A stretch of 64,000 nucleotides of DNA from Bisporella sp. PMI_857. Its lineage: Eukaryota; Ascomycota; Leotiomycetes; Helotiales; Helotiaceae. The notes under the pieces were generated by a model. That model did no database searches, had not been told where the DNA came from, and saw nothing but the letters and a program-made list of their open reading frames with translations. This document shows positions 11,375-24,100 of the stretch, piece by piece (position 1 is the first letter of the stretch; every line of letters begins with the position of its first letter). The position numbers and the translations under genes are program-made. The stretch spans positions 496,001 to 560,000 of the forward strand of contig JAJSPD010000028.1 of NCBI GenBank assembly GCA_021307315.1, read 5' to 3'.

Positions 11375-12914
11375 ATGTCACTGTTCATTGGGATCGCGCC
11401 GCTATGTATCGGTCTCTTAATCATTAACTACCTCGTCCACACGATCTATGAGCGAACGACTTACAAGAAAGCAATGCGACGGCATGGGTGCTTAGTACCC
11501 AAAAGTATATCCTCACAAAGACCCTCTCTTGGGACTCGACATATTCTTCGCATTCATGAAAGCAATGGGGAAAGGTAATGCTGTGGCATATGTCGGGTCG
11601 TACTTCTCTAAGTACGGCAAAACATTCCAAACCATTTCACGGAGAAAGCCCGAGATATACACCATGGATCACCGGGTGATCCAAACTGCCCTTTCCCTGG
11701 AATTCGATAAATTTGGGATCGAGGCGAACAGGAAGCTAGTCTTTGAGCCGCTTATGAGTGATGGGCTCTTGGTATCTGATGGTATGCAGTGGGTACATGC
11801 GAGAGTTTCTGTGAAGCCAGTATTCTCGGGAATAAGGAATTCGGGCATAGAAACCTTCAAGAAGCATGTCAATCAGCTCTTGACTTTCATGCCACAAGAT
11901 GGTTGGACCGTGGATCTTCAACCTCTACTCAATGATATGGTAGAAGTAATCCGCTGATGATTCAACAAAGATTGCTGACTAACTTCATAGTACCAAGACA
12001 AGTCAATCGAATATATTTTTGGACAATCTTTGAATGCACTGCTAAAACGAGACCCGGATGAGGAAGTAAACAGATTTGTAGCCGCCTTTGACCATGTAAA
12101 GCTTGGCGCACTGATGCACACCTTTCTCGGCCGCTAGAGATTCCTTCGAGGTTATGATCCTGAGTGGAAGAAAGATGTTGCTCTAGTTCACGAATTTGTT
12201 GACAAATTGGTTGACAATGCGTTAAAGCAACACAACAGAGGCTCGCCAACAAACGAAGACGGGAACTATGTTTTCCAAATTGAGTTGGTAAAGGCTCTGA
12301 CGATAAGATTGAGCTGCGAAACCAAACGCCAAATGTCTTTCTTCCAGCCTAGGGACTCCACGTCAAGCACCACTAGGTTGATCTTCTCGCACTTGGCAAG
12401 AAATCTGCGAATCTAGGACAAGTTACATGCTGAAGTCCTTGAGCTCGGCTCCACGTCACTCACGTTTGAATCTCTGAAGTCACTCAAGTATCTCAGATTT
12501 GTGATTAACGAAAGCATGCGTCTGCTTGCCCCAGCTGGACTGAGCCAGTGTACAGCTCTCGAAGACTGCGTTTTACCATATGGCGGAGGTCCCAGTGGCG
12601 CCTCGACAATCCTTGTACGAGAGGGGACGGAGATTCGTATCGTCTTTCATGCCTTGCGCAAAAATCCAGACATATGGGGCTTTGACACTCTCAAGTTCCG
12701 ACCAGAGCGTTAGGAAAATCTACGGATGGCTTGGGAGTTAATACCTTTCTTGGGTTGCAGGAGAGCGTGCCCTGCACAGCAGATGGCGTTGACCGAGATC
12801 GCGTATGTGCTTGTGAGATTTTTGCAGGAGTTCAATCGGATTGAATCCGCGGAAAGTATCAGGTTAAGTTTAGAGAGCGGTAATGGAGTTAATATGGCAT
12901 TTGTAAATGCTTAG
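11375..12914 (+). pseudogene. Cytochrome P450 pseudogene, CYP52-like
   Basis: Recognisable end to end as a P450 of the CYP52/alkane-hydroxylase type. It has an N-terminal anchor (FIGIAPLCIGLLIINYL) and then SLGLDIFFAFMKAMGKGN. The I-helix region reads QPRDSTSST instead of the usual AG-x-DTT. The K-helix is NESMRLL (E-x-x-R kept), followed by CVLPYGGGPSG, DIWGFDTLKFRPER and the C-terminal tail AQQMALTEIAYVLVRFLQEF. It is broken by a frameshift near 11525 and by in-frame stops near 12136, 12415 and directly after the RPER motif (12711). The heme-binding loop is also altered: FLGCRRACPAQQ against the family's F-x-GGPR-x-C-x-GQQ. No transcript of this locus could make an intact enzyme without several repairs. 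Confidence 0.88.
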
Positions 12915-13259
12915 GTAAAATAAAAAATATAGTTTCCGTGCTCGAGATACTAGACCTTTGAATTCTTTGAGCATTCTGGGCCGCGAAAACCATGTCTAGA
13001 AATCGTTTAGCGGTACAACGATACGAAGAGCTGGCCTTGAAAGAATATGACCATGGTATTCATCGCACGTAGTATGGATTAACGCAAAATAAGATCCCAT
13101 TCGCTCATTTCTTTGGATTTACCCATGACAATGCGTCTTTGCATGGTTGTGATAATATATGTTCATGAAAACTCATCACCTTGTCCCAAAGTGCATCATA
13201 AATCATAAGTCTAGCCCACTACCAAAGTGTATCGTCATAACCTTGGCGTCCGAGACCAC
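12915..13259. other. Intergenic stretch
   Basis: Nothing coding is seen. It is the 3' flank of both the P450 pseudogene (plus) and the BAR-SH3 gene (minus). Confidence 0.6.
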
Positions 13260-14768
13260 TCAAGAAAGCTTGCAGTAGTTTGCAGGGAAGCTACCTTTGA
13301 CTCCTCTAAGCTCACCCTCCCACCAGTCATCTGTGCTATCAGTCTTCTTCACAACCCTGATACGGTCCCCTTCCTTGAAACTCAAATCTCCTGCATTTTG
13401 ACCATCGAATGCATATTGTGCCACAGCATGCAATGCCGTAGAATTGATTCTTTTTGGTGGTGGTGGTGGCGGCTTCTTTTTCTGCGAAGCAGCCACGAAA
13501 TAATCTCCACCAGCACCAGAATTTGAGTGGGCGGAGTATGAAGATTGGTAAGATGGAGCAGGCGATGGAGAACGATCTTGACGACTTACTGATAACATTG
13601 ACGTATTAGATGGAATGCGCATTACACGTTCACCCGGGGTGGTCGCTGCTGAATTAGGTGCCAGATTCGTCGACGAGGTGCGTCGACCCATTAAGCCGTT
13701 TCGCGCAGTTAAACCAGCCCCAGTCTTTTTCGCCCCATCATCTCCCAATGACATAGATTGATGGACGGCTTTTCCTCTTGCGATCACCGTAATGCCTTCT
13801 ACCTGTTGTTGCGTTGGCTTGAAATCCCGAGTCCAAGTCTCTATAACTTGTTCCATGGGAGGAGGTGGTGATGCAAAACCTGCATCCTCAGCGTAATTAT
13901 GCATTGATGTGTAGTATTGCGCCAACAAGGTATTTTGGATCATGATTTGAACCGCTAGTAGATGTGGAAGGATAGAGAAAGCGGCAGCAATAAGCGGCGG
14001 CAATGTCTCTCGCAGATGATCATCAACTACTTTGAAAGCCTGGACAAAGATCAGTACAAGTGTATACAGATGTAGGGCGAGCTATGAATAATATGTGGCG
14101 CATCAATAACTTGGATTGATTTAATGCTTCGAACTTTCGAACTTCGCCGGCATGTAGGAAAGGAGTACCTCTGCTGCTCGTGCCATCTCCTCCTCCGCTT
14201 TTGCCAACGATGCATTTTCGCGATCAGTGCGCTTGATTTTTTTCTGCGCATGCTGCACTCTGTCAATGTAGCGTTCCCAGTCTAATCTTTTGTTTTCTCG
14301 TTTCTTGATCGATTTTCGGAGAGGTTGTAAATAATCCTTTGCCTGAGTTGCAGGTTGAATGACACGCGTGTCCATCAAGATAACTTCTTGCAATAACTCC
14401 GTCTTCAGTTCCGCAAATGTGTCCTTCAAAGAGCTTGCTCTATCGATAATATGCTGCGGGGTAAGGACAGGATCATCCCGATGATCATCGCTCGTCCCAA
14501 TTATAGGCTGGTATAATTCTTCGAATGCCGTTGCGGTGTTCAATTGCACGCCTAGTATAGATACCCAAGCGTCTCTCCAAGCCTTTGAGGCATCAATGAT
14601 CTTAGGATATCAATTAGCTAGGTTGGCACAAGGCAAGCAAGCAGGATAACTTACCTTGGTGAGTGTTTTGTCTGCATTCTCATAGTCATTTAGCAGAACA
14701 GAAACCTTAGCAGTATTTCCCTCTCCTTTGGTCACAAGTTTGCCGAACTGCCGATTGACAGATTTCAT
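13260..14768 (-). CDS. BAR-SH3 domain protein (amphiphysin/Rvs167-like)
   Basis: Three exons, 14768-14655, 14600-14169 and 14039-13260, with introns of 54 and 129 bp, all in phase, giving 441 aa. The start MKSVNRQFGKLVTKG is followed by a long charged helical region (to about residue 235) that matches a fungal BAR domain: QLNTATAFEELYQPIIG, KRENKRLDWERYIDRVQ and LPPLIAAAFSILPHLLA. Next is a Ser/Pro/Thr-rich linker with a KKKPPPPPPK tract (about 360-369). A C-terminal SH3 domain covers about 377-441 (AQYAFDGQNAGDLSF, DDWWEGELRG, GSFPANYCKL). BAR domains bind and bend membranes and SH3 domains bind proline-rich partners, so endocytosis or actin-patch function is expected. The start differs from the canonical Rvs167 (MSFKGF-type) opening, so this is probably the second fungal BAR-SH3 paralogue. 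It is divergent from the DUF2439 gene. Confidence 0.92.
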
Positions 14769-15527
14769 CTTGTCTGACGATTTCTTCTGCTACTTTTTTC
14801 CAAGGTGGCTGTTGTTTGCTAGTCTAAAATGATTGATATCGCGGAGGTTTAGCCTAGCAGACGCTGGTGAGGTAGGATGGGGAAGTTAGGAGGACGGGTC
14901 CGACTATTGAATTGGCAATAACGACTAGCAAAATGACTTCGCCTTTGCAGATGCTCGCATAATGTATCAAATAGCTAGTGCTTGTACGCTAACAGAGGTG
15001 GTTTGTTTTGCGGCACAACTAGAAGCTTGCTCTGAAACTGTGTCTGGGATTTTGATGTAATGAGCTTCGTAAGGCTACCGAGCGGAGAATGCTTCCACAC
15101 CTTTCAAGACTTTTCTTCACAACAAAATTGCCAAATTTCTACAGGTGGATTTGTTGGGTATGTATAAACTCTATTTTACCGTCATCATGATTGAAGATAC
15201 AGAAATCGTTTCCAAATGCAACTCTGTATTTCTCCAAGTTTAAGCCACAGTTAAGGATTGAGGTCATTTGTCTTGGCGCCTAAAACTCCCATGAGCTATC
15301 ACGTGATATAAACCAAGAAACGCGCGCATCTGGCGTTGACACGCGAGCGCGTTTCCTTGGCCTCTTTTTTCAATGCTCCAACTGATGGCGATGCGGTATT
15401 TTCGCTCAGATTCAGGTAATACCTAAGCAATGATCATGGTTGAGCAACAAGACATCTCTATTATGAGTGGATTTACACGTTGCTATGACAGGTAGCCACA
15501 GCAGATCTAAGGAGAAAGATACACAGC
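14769..15527. promoter_or_regulatory. Divergent promoter, BAR-SH3 / ZGRF1-like
   Basis: Head-to-head intergenic region of 759 bp. A palindrome ATCACGTGAT (15298-15307, CACGTG core) lies beside a GC-rich inverted repeat (15313-15360). A short upstream ORF (15436-15495, 19 codons) ends 32 nt before the plus-strand start codon and could dampen its translation. Confidence 0.5.
15313..15360. promoter_or_regulatory. Inverted repeat with ACGCG cores
   Basis: CCAAG-AAACGCGC (15313-15325) is mirrored by GCGCGTTTCCTTGG (15347-15360), with one unpaired base and a 21-nt spacer that holds a further ACGCG. ACGCG is the core of the MluI cell-cycle box bound by MBF-type factors in fungi. The site is about 170-215 bp upstream of the ZGRF1-like start. 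Its function is inferred. Confidence 0.45.
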
Positions 15528-18132
15528 ATGAACCAAGCATCCTCTCTAGCTGCGATTCCGCCGACACAGAACACCGCGCCTGTCTTCGAGTTCCGTTGTC
15601 TATACACGCAAGATATACGCCGCAAAGCGCAAAAGCGATGGCACGATGGAAGACTCACATACCATGTATTCAACAGAAAAATCATGGTTTATGATGAAAG
15701 GTCGAATTTGCTTGGCAATGCTCATTGGCAGGGAAACGGAGAGTTGGCTGAAGGCGAGGAGCTACGACTAGACAAAGGTGGGATAGAGGTAGAAGTTGGT
15801 GACTGCACAGGTAGAAGAGATCAGGATGTGTCTGAGATTGTGGGCAAGCTAGCGAAGGAAAAGGAGGACAGAGCCGCTGTGAAGGCTGCCAACACAACCC
15901 CACTACAACTCCAGGCCAAAAAATTGGCTGTCTTAGAAGAAGGATTGCTGAAACGGAAGCCATTGCACGCTGTAATTGGAACCCCTTCTGGCCATTATGG
16001 CAGGGCAATGATATCGAATGTTTCCCCATTCGATCAAAAACAACTGGAAAAACAGGATGAGAATGCCATCAATAGACCTGCAAAACGACAGAAGAGAAGC
16101 GAATCCACAATCAGTCGGGGTGGATATGCGCAAGCTCTTACTGGTACCGCCTTGCACCTAGGATCCCAAAGATCTAATAGTGCAGCAAGCATTCGGTATG
16201 AGCCATTTAGGTCTAGTATTCAGCGCGTTGCAGCCCAGGTGATCGATGTTACCATGGATGAGCAAAGAATTATTGAGAAAGGGCGTAATAATGGCGGTGT
16301 CGACGTAGCATTAGGTCCTCATATTGATATATCGGAGCGAAATCTTGATAGGTCAGTTGCAATACGACTGTTCAGATGATCACGTTGCATATTTCTGACC
16401 AAGGTCGTCAACACTTTTAGATATCCCCAGCCGCGAAGCACTTATGCCAGCAATCTTACTGGAGCAGTTCTGAGCCTTGGACCACCTACTATCACATCGA
16501 AAACTATTAGCAATACAGTATCTACAGAAGAAACCTCAAAATCCATTAATTCAATATCATCTGTATGGAATGCGAAACAAAAGGCAACCACCAAAGGATC
16601 AGAGCATATGAAAACTGATTCTTCCAAGATTCAACAGCCTCTCTTGTCTCCTAAAGGGCACACATGCTTCGGTCATGAGCCTATATCGAGATCAAACGAC
16701 AGTCGACGCGGTAGTCGTATCGATACACCTCACGAAATACAACCAGCGCCAGAACTAATATCGAATCAGGCTCACCAGAGCCTAACGCCACAGTCGCCAG
16801 CGAAAAAGCTCAACACTATGCAGCCACGGAAACAGTCGACTGTCAGCAATGCATCAGCAGGGTTGGACTTGTTTGCGGAGCCGTTTTCTTCTTCGCCACT
16901 ACAAGCAACTCGAAAAGCTCCGGCCTTACAATATAACCCAATCCGTAATGAAGCAGCAAAACGCACAACAGTAAGGCCGGTTTCTACGCTACGAATAAAA
17001 CCAAGGTCACAACCTAAGTTGATGATGTTGATGGGTAGACCATCTGTACAATCTCGCCAATCATCTTCTAGTCACGGTTCGGCGACAAGTTCAGTTGAAC
17101 TGTCGAAGGCTTCAGCGCGATTATCAGCCACAACTATAACGAGGTCGCCTTTACAACACTCTGTTCATACAATGCGTCCTAATATTCGGGTGGAGGATTT
17201 ATCTTCATCGCCAGACGATAAAGGAATTGATCATCATATCATTGATGATCTATTAACCGGTAGAAGCATCGCCGATAAACATGTTGTCGCAGTGTCAATG
17301 CCATCTGTAGATAGCACGGAAGCAGGCAGGCAGGAATCAGATGGTTGGAGCGGTTCAAGAAGATCTCATTATGAAAGCAGCAACAAATATGACATGAAAC
17401 TTAATTTAGAGCATACCAGCACAGCTTTAGCAGAAATATGCAATGCTTTGAATCGGTCCATAGGACCTGAAAATGCAGAGCATCCTGCGGAACATACCGC
17501 ACCCATCAACGCTTGCATTGGAAATGAGGCGGAGCTTCCAAAAAACACACCTTTATCATATGTCAAAGCAATTGGTGGACATGATAAAATTGTACAGAGT
17601 ATTGGACAAACAGCTACCATTTCAACCTCACTCGAAATTGCAGAAAATAAAACAAAAGAATTGTCTGTCGCTAGAGAGACGAATATTGTGCCTGTCCAGA
17701 ACGTGAAGAACGAGCCGCCTCTGCCTGAACAGAGGAATGTTCCCGTCATAGATATCTCCAAACAGCAACCTCTTCCTGAACAAGCGATAACCACCCCATC
17801 CAAGAGACAGCCAATGAATCCAACAACGCGTGGGCAATCGGTGCAAGATGTTGCAAAGAGAGCCGTTGATTTGGCAGCTCACAGAGTCAATATCACTCAA
17901 AAAGTAAGTCGAGGGAGATTTGTTTCTGCGGTCCATACAGAATGAGCCACGCTAATATTGGGGGGCAATTTAGGGCGTGCCGCCTGCTCTAAACGCGAGG
18001 CGGACTTTGGATAGAGCAATTATTCAAGATACCAAATCGTTGATTGTAGAGTCTTCAGCAGGAGGCCCTTGGAGCCGGGAATCGTTTGACTTATTTGGAA
18101 CATGGCGACCTCCAAATCGAGATCCGGTTTAA
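15528..18132 (+). CDS. DUF2439 / ZGRF1-like N-domain protein
   Basis: Three exons, 15528-16351, 16421-17903 and 17974-18132, with introns of 69 bp (GTCAGT...TTTTAG) and 70 bp (GTAAGT...TTTAG); phases close, giving 821 aa. Residues about 20-105 match DUF2439, the N-terminal domain shared with the genome-stability helicase ZGRF1: EFRCLYTQDIRRKAQKRW, then DGRLTYHVFNRKIMVYDE and LLGNAHW. The remainder is long, low-complexity and Ser/Thr/Lys-rich, with basic patches (NRPAKRQKRSES) that suggest a nuclear protein. The last exon ends in a conserved-looking ESFDLFGTWRPPNRD motif. No helicase motifs are present, so this is the stand-alone fungal form. A role in recombination or crossover control is known for related proteins and is only inferred here. 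Confidence 0.88.
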
Positions 18133-21100
18133 TAAAGCGGTCGCCGTCTAAATCCTTTAATATGGCATGACGACTTGTGTTCACCCTTTCAGCGTGCCCA
18201 AAGCCGCTTATTTTTTATGCAAAGCACATTCTGTGTGCGTCCATTGAGGAAACATCGCTCATGCTAAACGAGCCTCAGATGTGGCGATCAAGTATCAATC
18301 GTCAACAAGCCTTTGGATGGTGCGCCTCTACGATCGAAAGACCGATTGAAATATAGCAGGTCCTGGTGGAGATTAATATGGTCAAAATACCGACCTGCGC
18401 TATTCTGGGCAGCACATAGGCACAAGCAGAAAGTAAAGCATACAACGACATGAACTAGCCTTCTCAAGGTGCAGTGAATATCAGGATCCATATCGTTTCA
18501 AAACTCAGCTACTCATGGAAGGAGCGGTGACTCAACGGGATCGATTATTGCTGTGGGGGTTGCTGGGTTTGACTGCGGATGTGAGTTGACATAGAGGACA
18601 TGTTAATGTGATAGGAGAGATGAGTCCAAACGAATTGTAAATCATGCTCCATCTGAAACAGCTGAGAGGAAGATGGGTTCATGTAGATGAAGAAGCTAGA
18701 CTCCAGCCACAAACAAAATGCATTCATTCACAGTACACCTTCAGTCGTAATATCTTATTACCCTTTTCCAGTCGCGAAAGCCTGGACCTTGATCAGGTAG
18801 AGGGAGGATGCAGTCTCTACGGACGGCCGTTCCTTCAGAAGTAATTGAAACCGTAGTCTCTCTCGATACACCATCAGACCGGTTTATGACCTCGAAGAAG
18901 CTGACTCGAACTTTAGATTCGCTGTTCGATATCCGATAGTCTCTGCTGATATCCATTCTGGTCTCTGTTGGTATCGAATTTGTGTTAGCTTGGATACGTG
19001 AGGTACAGCCGGCAGCGGCCTGGTGTCAGGCTCTTACTTTGGCCTATTTCTTCTCCAGATCTTTTCTGTTATCAAGCCACTTGAGGCTTGATACAGCGCT
19101 TGCCAAGTTGCCTCCTTCCCCTCGCCGTACCTTCCTCTGTCTAGCGCACTTGTTCGTCTCCTTCCTACCACGAGCGACGATACAGAGTTCAAAATCCCTG
19201 GCAACTGCTAGTCATCTGCTAGGATATATATACCCTTCCTCCTTCTGATTTCCTCCTCTTTTCTTTTCTTCTTCATACTGGACCTCGTGTGCCCAGCACT
19301 GGATCCGCCATGGGGAAGATGTTGCTCAAGAGAGCATCAGACCCCTACTAGTTTCCATCCAGCTTGTCCTTCGGAATAGCATACTTTTTGGATTCAAACT
19401 GCCGAAGAGGCTCACTGACAGTGTACAAAGCACCTTTTTCTTTTCTTGTGGTGAAGCCTTTCGAGGCTGATCTGCTCATAACAAATCTTTGGAAACCCCA
19501 CTCCTCTTTCGAGGAATTTTTTTTTTCATTAAGTTTCAGGCTATATGCTAGGGATTGAAGGAGAAATAGAAGCGTTTGCAAAGCATTTGGCGTATTTTTT
19601 TTGGGCTGGTTAAATGTCGTGTTCGAGGGCGGAGGTTTCTTGTAGATGGACAGAGAGGCTCGGGCCACGATATAGACCTAGATCGATTCAATCAATATAA
19701 TTGCTGGAAATTGCTTCCGAATGATTATATCTGCCTTGGGTTTTCCAAAACATTGTCAATGATCGGAGTGGTGATCCCCAGAGTGCCGTCAAAAGGTTTG
19801 TTCCCCCAATCGGATGCAAGTTTCCCATGGGAGAACTCGCAAAAGTACCGCCTACCACTTTAGTTCCTCGATACCCAACCACCTACTTGTGGCCGGATGT
19901 AATCAGAAGATCTGAGTACCTTCGGCACTCTCAAGTGATCACCACCGCAGCTCTTCACTCGTGTCCGACGCCGAATTAAGCCGAACAGAATACTACCTTC
20001 ACGAGCCTCCATAAACTCCATCTGCCAAAGAGATCCACAAGAGGTATTTGCTTGCCACCACCAAATGGTCAAGGCATTGATAGGCTTTGTTCTTTTTAAC
20101 TTTCTTTGGTATGCAAGCTCTTGCTAGAACTAAATCTTCTGACCAACAAAAGTCCGCCACAAAGTGATTAGTACAACACAGGTTTGGGCACAGTCGGAAA
20201 GTCATTGTTGAGAACTGTAGTATGCAATCTATTGATCAATATTAATAGAAAAATACGCATCATTCGTACCCCTTTGGCATTGGACTGCTCACAACTGTCG
20301 CTGAGGCGAACACCAGCATGTTTCAAGATAATTCCACTCTAAACACGAGCACGAGTCCCCCGCCTCCCGCCTATCCTTGAGAACGCATTAGCGGCCTTCA
20401 ATAAATAGGTCAAGCAATGGGATGGTGGAAGCTGCAGGAGCAGGTTAGAGATTTCGCAAGATGTGCGAGGCAACATAGCAGCGAGACGCTGGACAAACCA
20501 TGAAGTCTATACAAAGCGGGCTCGGCCGGCGATATACGGCCTGTTGTGTGTATTAGAGACTGACTTCCAGCTTGAAAGCAATGCATAAGACTCAATAGCC
20601 CGCATGCCGACTCTTAAGGCCTGCAAATCGGGTAGCCCTTGTAGCTGTTAGCGACAGCCACAAACCTTCAGACCAGTATTTCGAGGCTAATTGAACACAG
20701 ACTGCCAGTGATCAAACTGCCCTCGGCACAAACAGATATGTGGTGATCGATGCGGTGAGAGTTGCCGTTCGCTGTCGATTTCTGAACTCTATACAAGCTG
20801 AATAGGATAATACATGTAGGCGAGATGGAGCGGACTAGCTGCACAGAGGCAAGATCTCCCGTTTATGTTGCTTCAGCTTAGAAAGTTTGTCAAACCGAAG
20901 AGTACAGTCGTGATATGTGCGAGTGTATGTTCCTGCATACTAGATGTGCTAGATTTCTCTAACGCCGCTAATTTAGTCGTAAAGTCGCCCTCGCTCAAAG
21001 CCGAGTTTTTGATAGTCTTCATTTCCACCCATGTGGTTGAGGAAGGAAGGCAGGTTGACTTGGGTGAAGGTTGTTATAGATAATAATTGGTCGTTTGAGT

Positions 21101-24100
21101 CTATAGTTTGACTCAAAAATAGGTTGCGTTAGCATCAATTTGGCAAAAATTTTATGAATAAGATTTGGTGGTTGAGTATTCACAATTGCTTCAGCCTAAT
21201 AGTTCTATTTCCAACACCAACCTACTATTGTGCTAAGTACTTTTGGCTCACTTTTAAGCACACCCGCCTATGTTGGTGCCTAAATAAAGCATCCTGTCAT
21301 CTGCCTTTCTCAACCAAAGTCTAACCCTATCCTGCCATCCACTAGAACCCTGGTTCCCAACAATTAACGTTGGAAAGTCGGAACATTTTTGCATAAATAG
21401 TTTGATTCTCCTTATCTCCTTCACTCTGAGGAATATTGTTTGCCCACCTGTTCTACTGCTCAACCGCTAAGCTAGCCCCAATGTGAGAACTAGTTCATGA
21501 AAAGCCTCTTCTAGAGAATTCTATTGGGTTTTCGTCGCATCTCTGCAGCACCATCTTGCTATAATTTGGATTTAGAACCTAAGACGCCTTTTGGACGGCT
21601 ATTAGCATGGCCCAAGTCACATAGCAATCCTTGAAATATAGAAGAAGTATTCTCATTTTATCGACAGTGTTGGCTCGAAGATTTCTTTTATGAAATAAGA
21701 CGTTATTAATTTGTTAGGCAAGAATGCATGCAATAAATGGGTTTACGTAATTTAGAATAGCCAGGAGATGTAATCCCAGCCGTGTCTAATATCGTGCGAG
21801 CTGATCCAATGATCTCTCTCACCAGGTGCGTATTTACTAGTATTTGGCAGAGGCCTGCCCTAAATAGTATGCAAATGAGTTTCTGTTTATATCACCATCA
21901 ATTTGGGCCTGGGCTATGACTCTCCCTAGCCTCGACCACAATACTGGTGTGCTCCAACGTGGACCATCATCCTGTCTAAAAATTCAGCGGTGGGCTCACC
22001 CAGTGAAATGTATGTTACAGATCCGAATACAGGAAACCCAACCGATGATTCAATAGTCTATTAGAAACCAGCTTCCGTGCCAGTGTCTGAAGTATCAATG
22101 CTACATTGTCGAAGGGCTATAAGAAAAGAAACAGGAAAAGTCAAATCCGAACCGCTCCTTAAAAGCTACTTCGCGAACCATGCTCTAGAGTGGTTGCCGC
22201 GCTCTATGGCCTCTCTACATCACTGGAGGTCGTGGCCAAAAAAAAAAAGGTGGAATGTTTAACTATGTTCGAAGGTTTTATTGCATTTAACTTTTACTTT
22301 TGTTAATAACTGAGGGGCTATCGTTATACAGGCGCTCAAGGCTTACCTATGTGAGGATCTTTTCGGTTAATGGTGTAACTCATGGGCTTAGGAGTAGTCT
22401 GAAAATTACTTGATATCATATCATTTGCAACATGGAGATATACTCAAAGCACATGGTTCGATGGTTTCATCATGGCCATTATTCAACATCTTTTTGTAGG
22501 CGCGATCCTTTCACTCTTGCCGGCTCCTAGAAAAAGAAACTATTGTAACCCGCCCTCGCAAAATAAGTCTGTGTTATATGCACATACCAGCAGATCGGGG
22601 CACTGGCTCGAATGATCCACTCCTGGGGACCCCAGATCCAGGTATGTGCTTACGCATAGCTCTTTTTCGGCCATTGGAACACACAATTACCTCAATGGTA
22701 TTCCGCTACAGGTACTCTGCAGAACTTTAAGGAAGAAACATATCAACATTGCTTACTCTTGTAAGATGGCCAAGATTTCTTGAATATAACTGAATGGTGC
22801 AATGCCTCATGGCCCTGGTTTTCATTCCCCACAGGTAAGAACTCTAATAAAGTATAGAATATACCCTTCGCGATCAGCCAAGCAGGGGGTTCCCCGTTTG
22901 CTCCATCTTAAGCGAACCCCTTTACTGGAAACTTGCCGCATCTAATAGGACAATTTTAAGTTTATGTGTGATTGCTTATATATTTAACACCTTATTAGAC
23001 ATACGCAGAGATACGGCCAATTACAGTTATTAGCCGAGTGCCTACGAGAAGCATTGTTCCTGTTCTAACCCGTAGCATAGCTGTACAACAACGTAGCAGA
23101 GACAAGACATACTTGCTCTCTCTGTTCAGGAATCAGTCATGACTCCTCATTCTAAATATATGATTCATTGGATTGTTTCAATCGCCTGGCCTCTGCTGCC
23201 GAGAACTAAACTGCCGACATGTGACATGGTTATCACTTTCACTTTACAGTATGCTTGTTAATGTTTAATTAATTGTGAAACAATTCATAGACTTTCTTTT
23301 TATGAGGTATATTAACTTCTTGTTCTATTGCAAAAAGGTTAATGTCCAGACACCGATTGCGATAAAAGGATAAATTGTCGGCAGTGGGTCCTAAGATTGA
23401 CCCTTTATTCGCTTAAATTGTAGATCAGCAATCGACGCTAAATCAAAGACGGTATTCAAGTCATTCCGCATTGCATACAAGTCTTCCTTCAAAGTAATCA
23501 AGTTCAAACCCTTCCACTCGGTGGGTTTCCAATATTTCCGATGCGCGGGGTGTAACTCATAGGTGTGCTTTTTTCAAATCGAAATTCGAGCGGGAGTTTG
23601 GGGCTTTCATCCTTGTCATCATCGGAAATTACAATTGGTAAGGCTACTTGTGTTAGCAGTGTTCGAGCCTTTGTCAGCTGGCAACATACCAGCATATTCG
23701 GGTTTATTCAAATTTACGTTGTTGAGTTAGCCAATAAACTCTGTAGTGGTCGTAATTGGCAGATTCAACACCTTCAAGGGCATTTAAGGGAGTATCCACG
23801 GGTTTTCAAAGGGACGAAGTACCACTAACTATAACTTGGTCTTCTTTCGGCTTTTTTTGGTGGGGAGGGGGGGAGAATATTGATTATACCTTTGGTAGCT
23901 GGGACAGCTGCTCAGCAAATTCGCAAAGTGTTTCAATGGGGTCCGGGCTCCCTTATGCATATGGCCGCATCTTTCAGTCGTAGTACCCCAGCTGCAGCCC
24001 CAACTACCTCCAATACCTTGTTCTGGCGTCATATGGTTGGATTGACAATGCGAAGCTTCAGATATCTGCAATCAGGGGGGCATATCTGAAGCTGTTGGTA

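Noticed and set aside
10763..11427. Overlapping ORFs of 87-111 codons on both strands
   Set aside because: No domain, and mutual overlap in opposite orientation in AT-rich DNA is expected by chance.
19313..19354. ATG after a CT-rich promoter-like tract
   Set aside because: It opens only 13 codons, and no downstream exon continues it.
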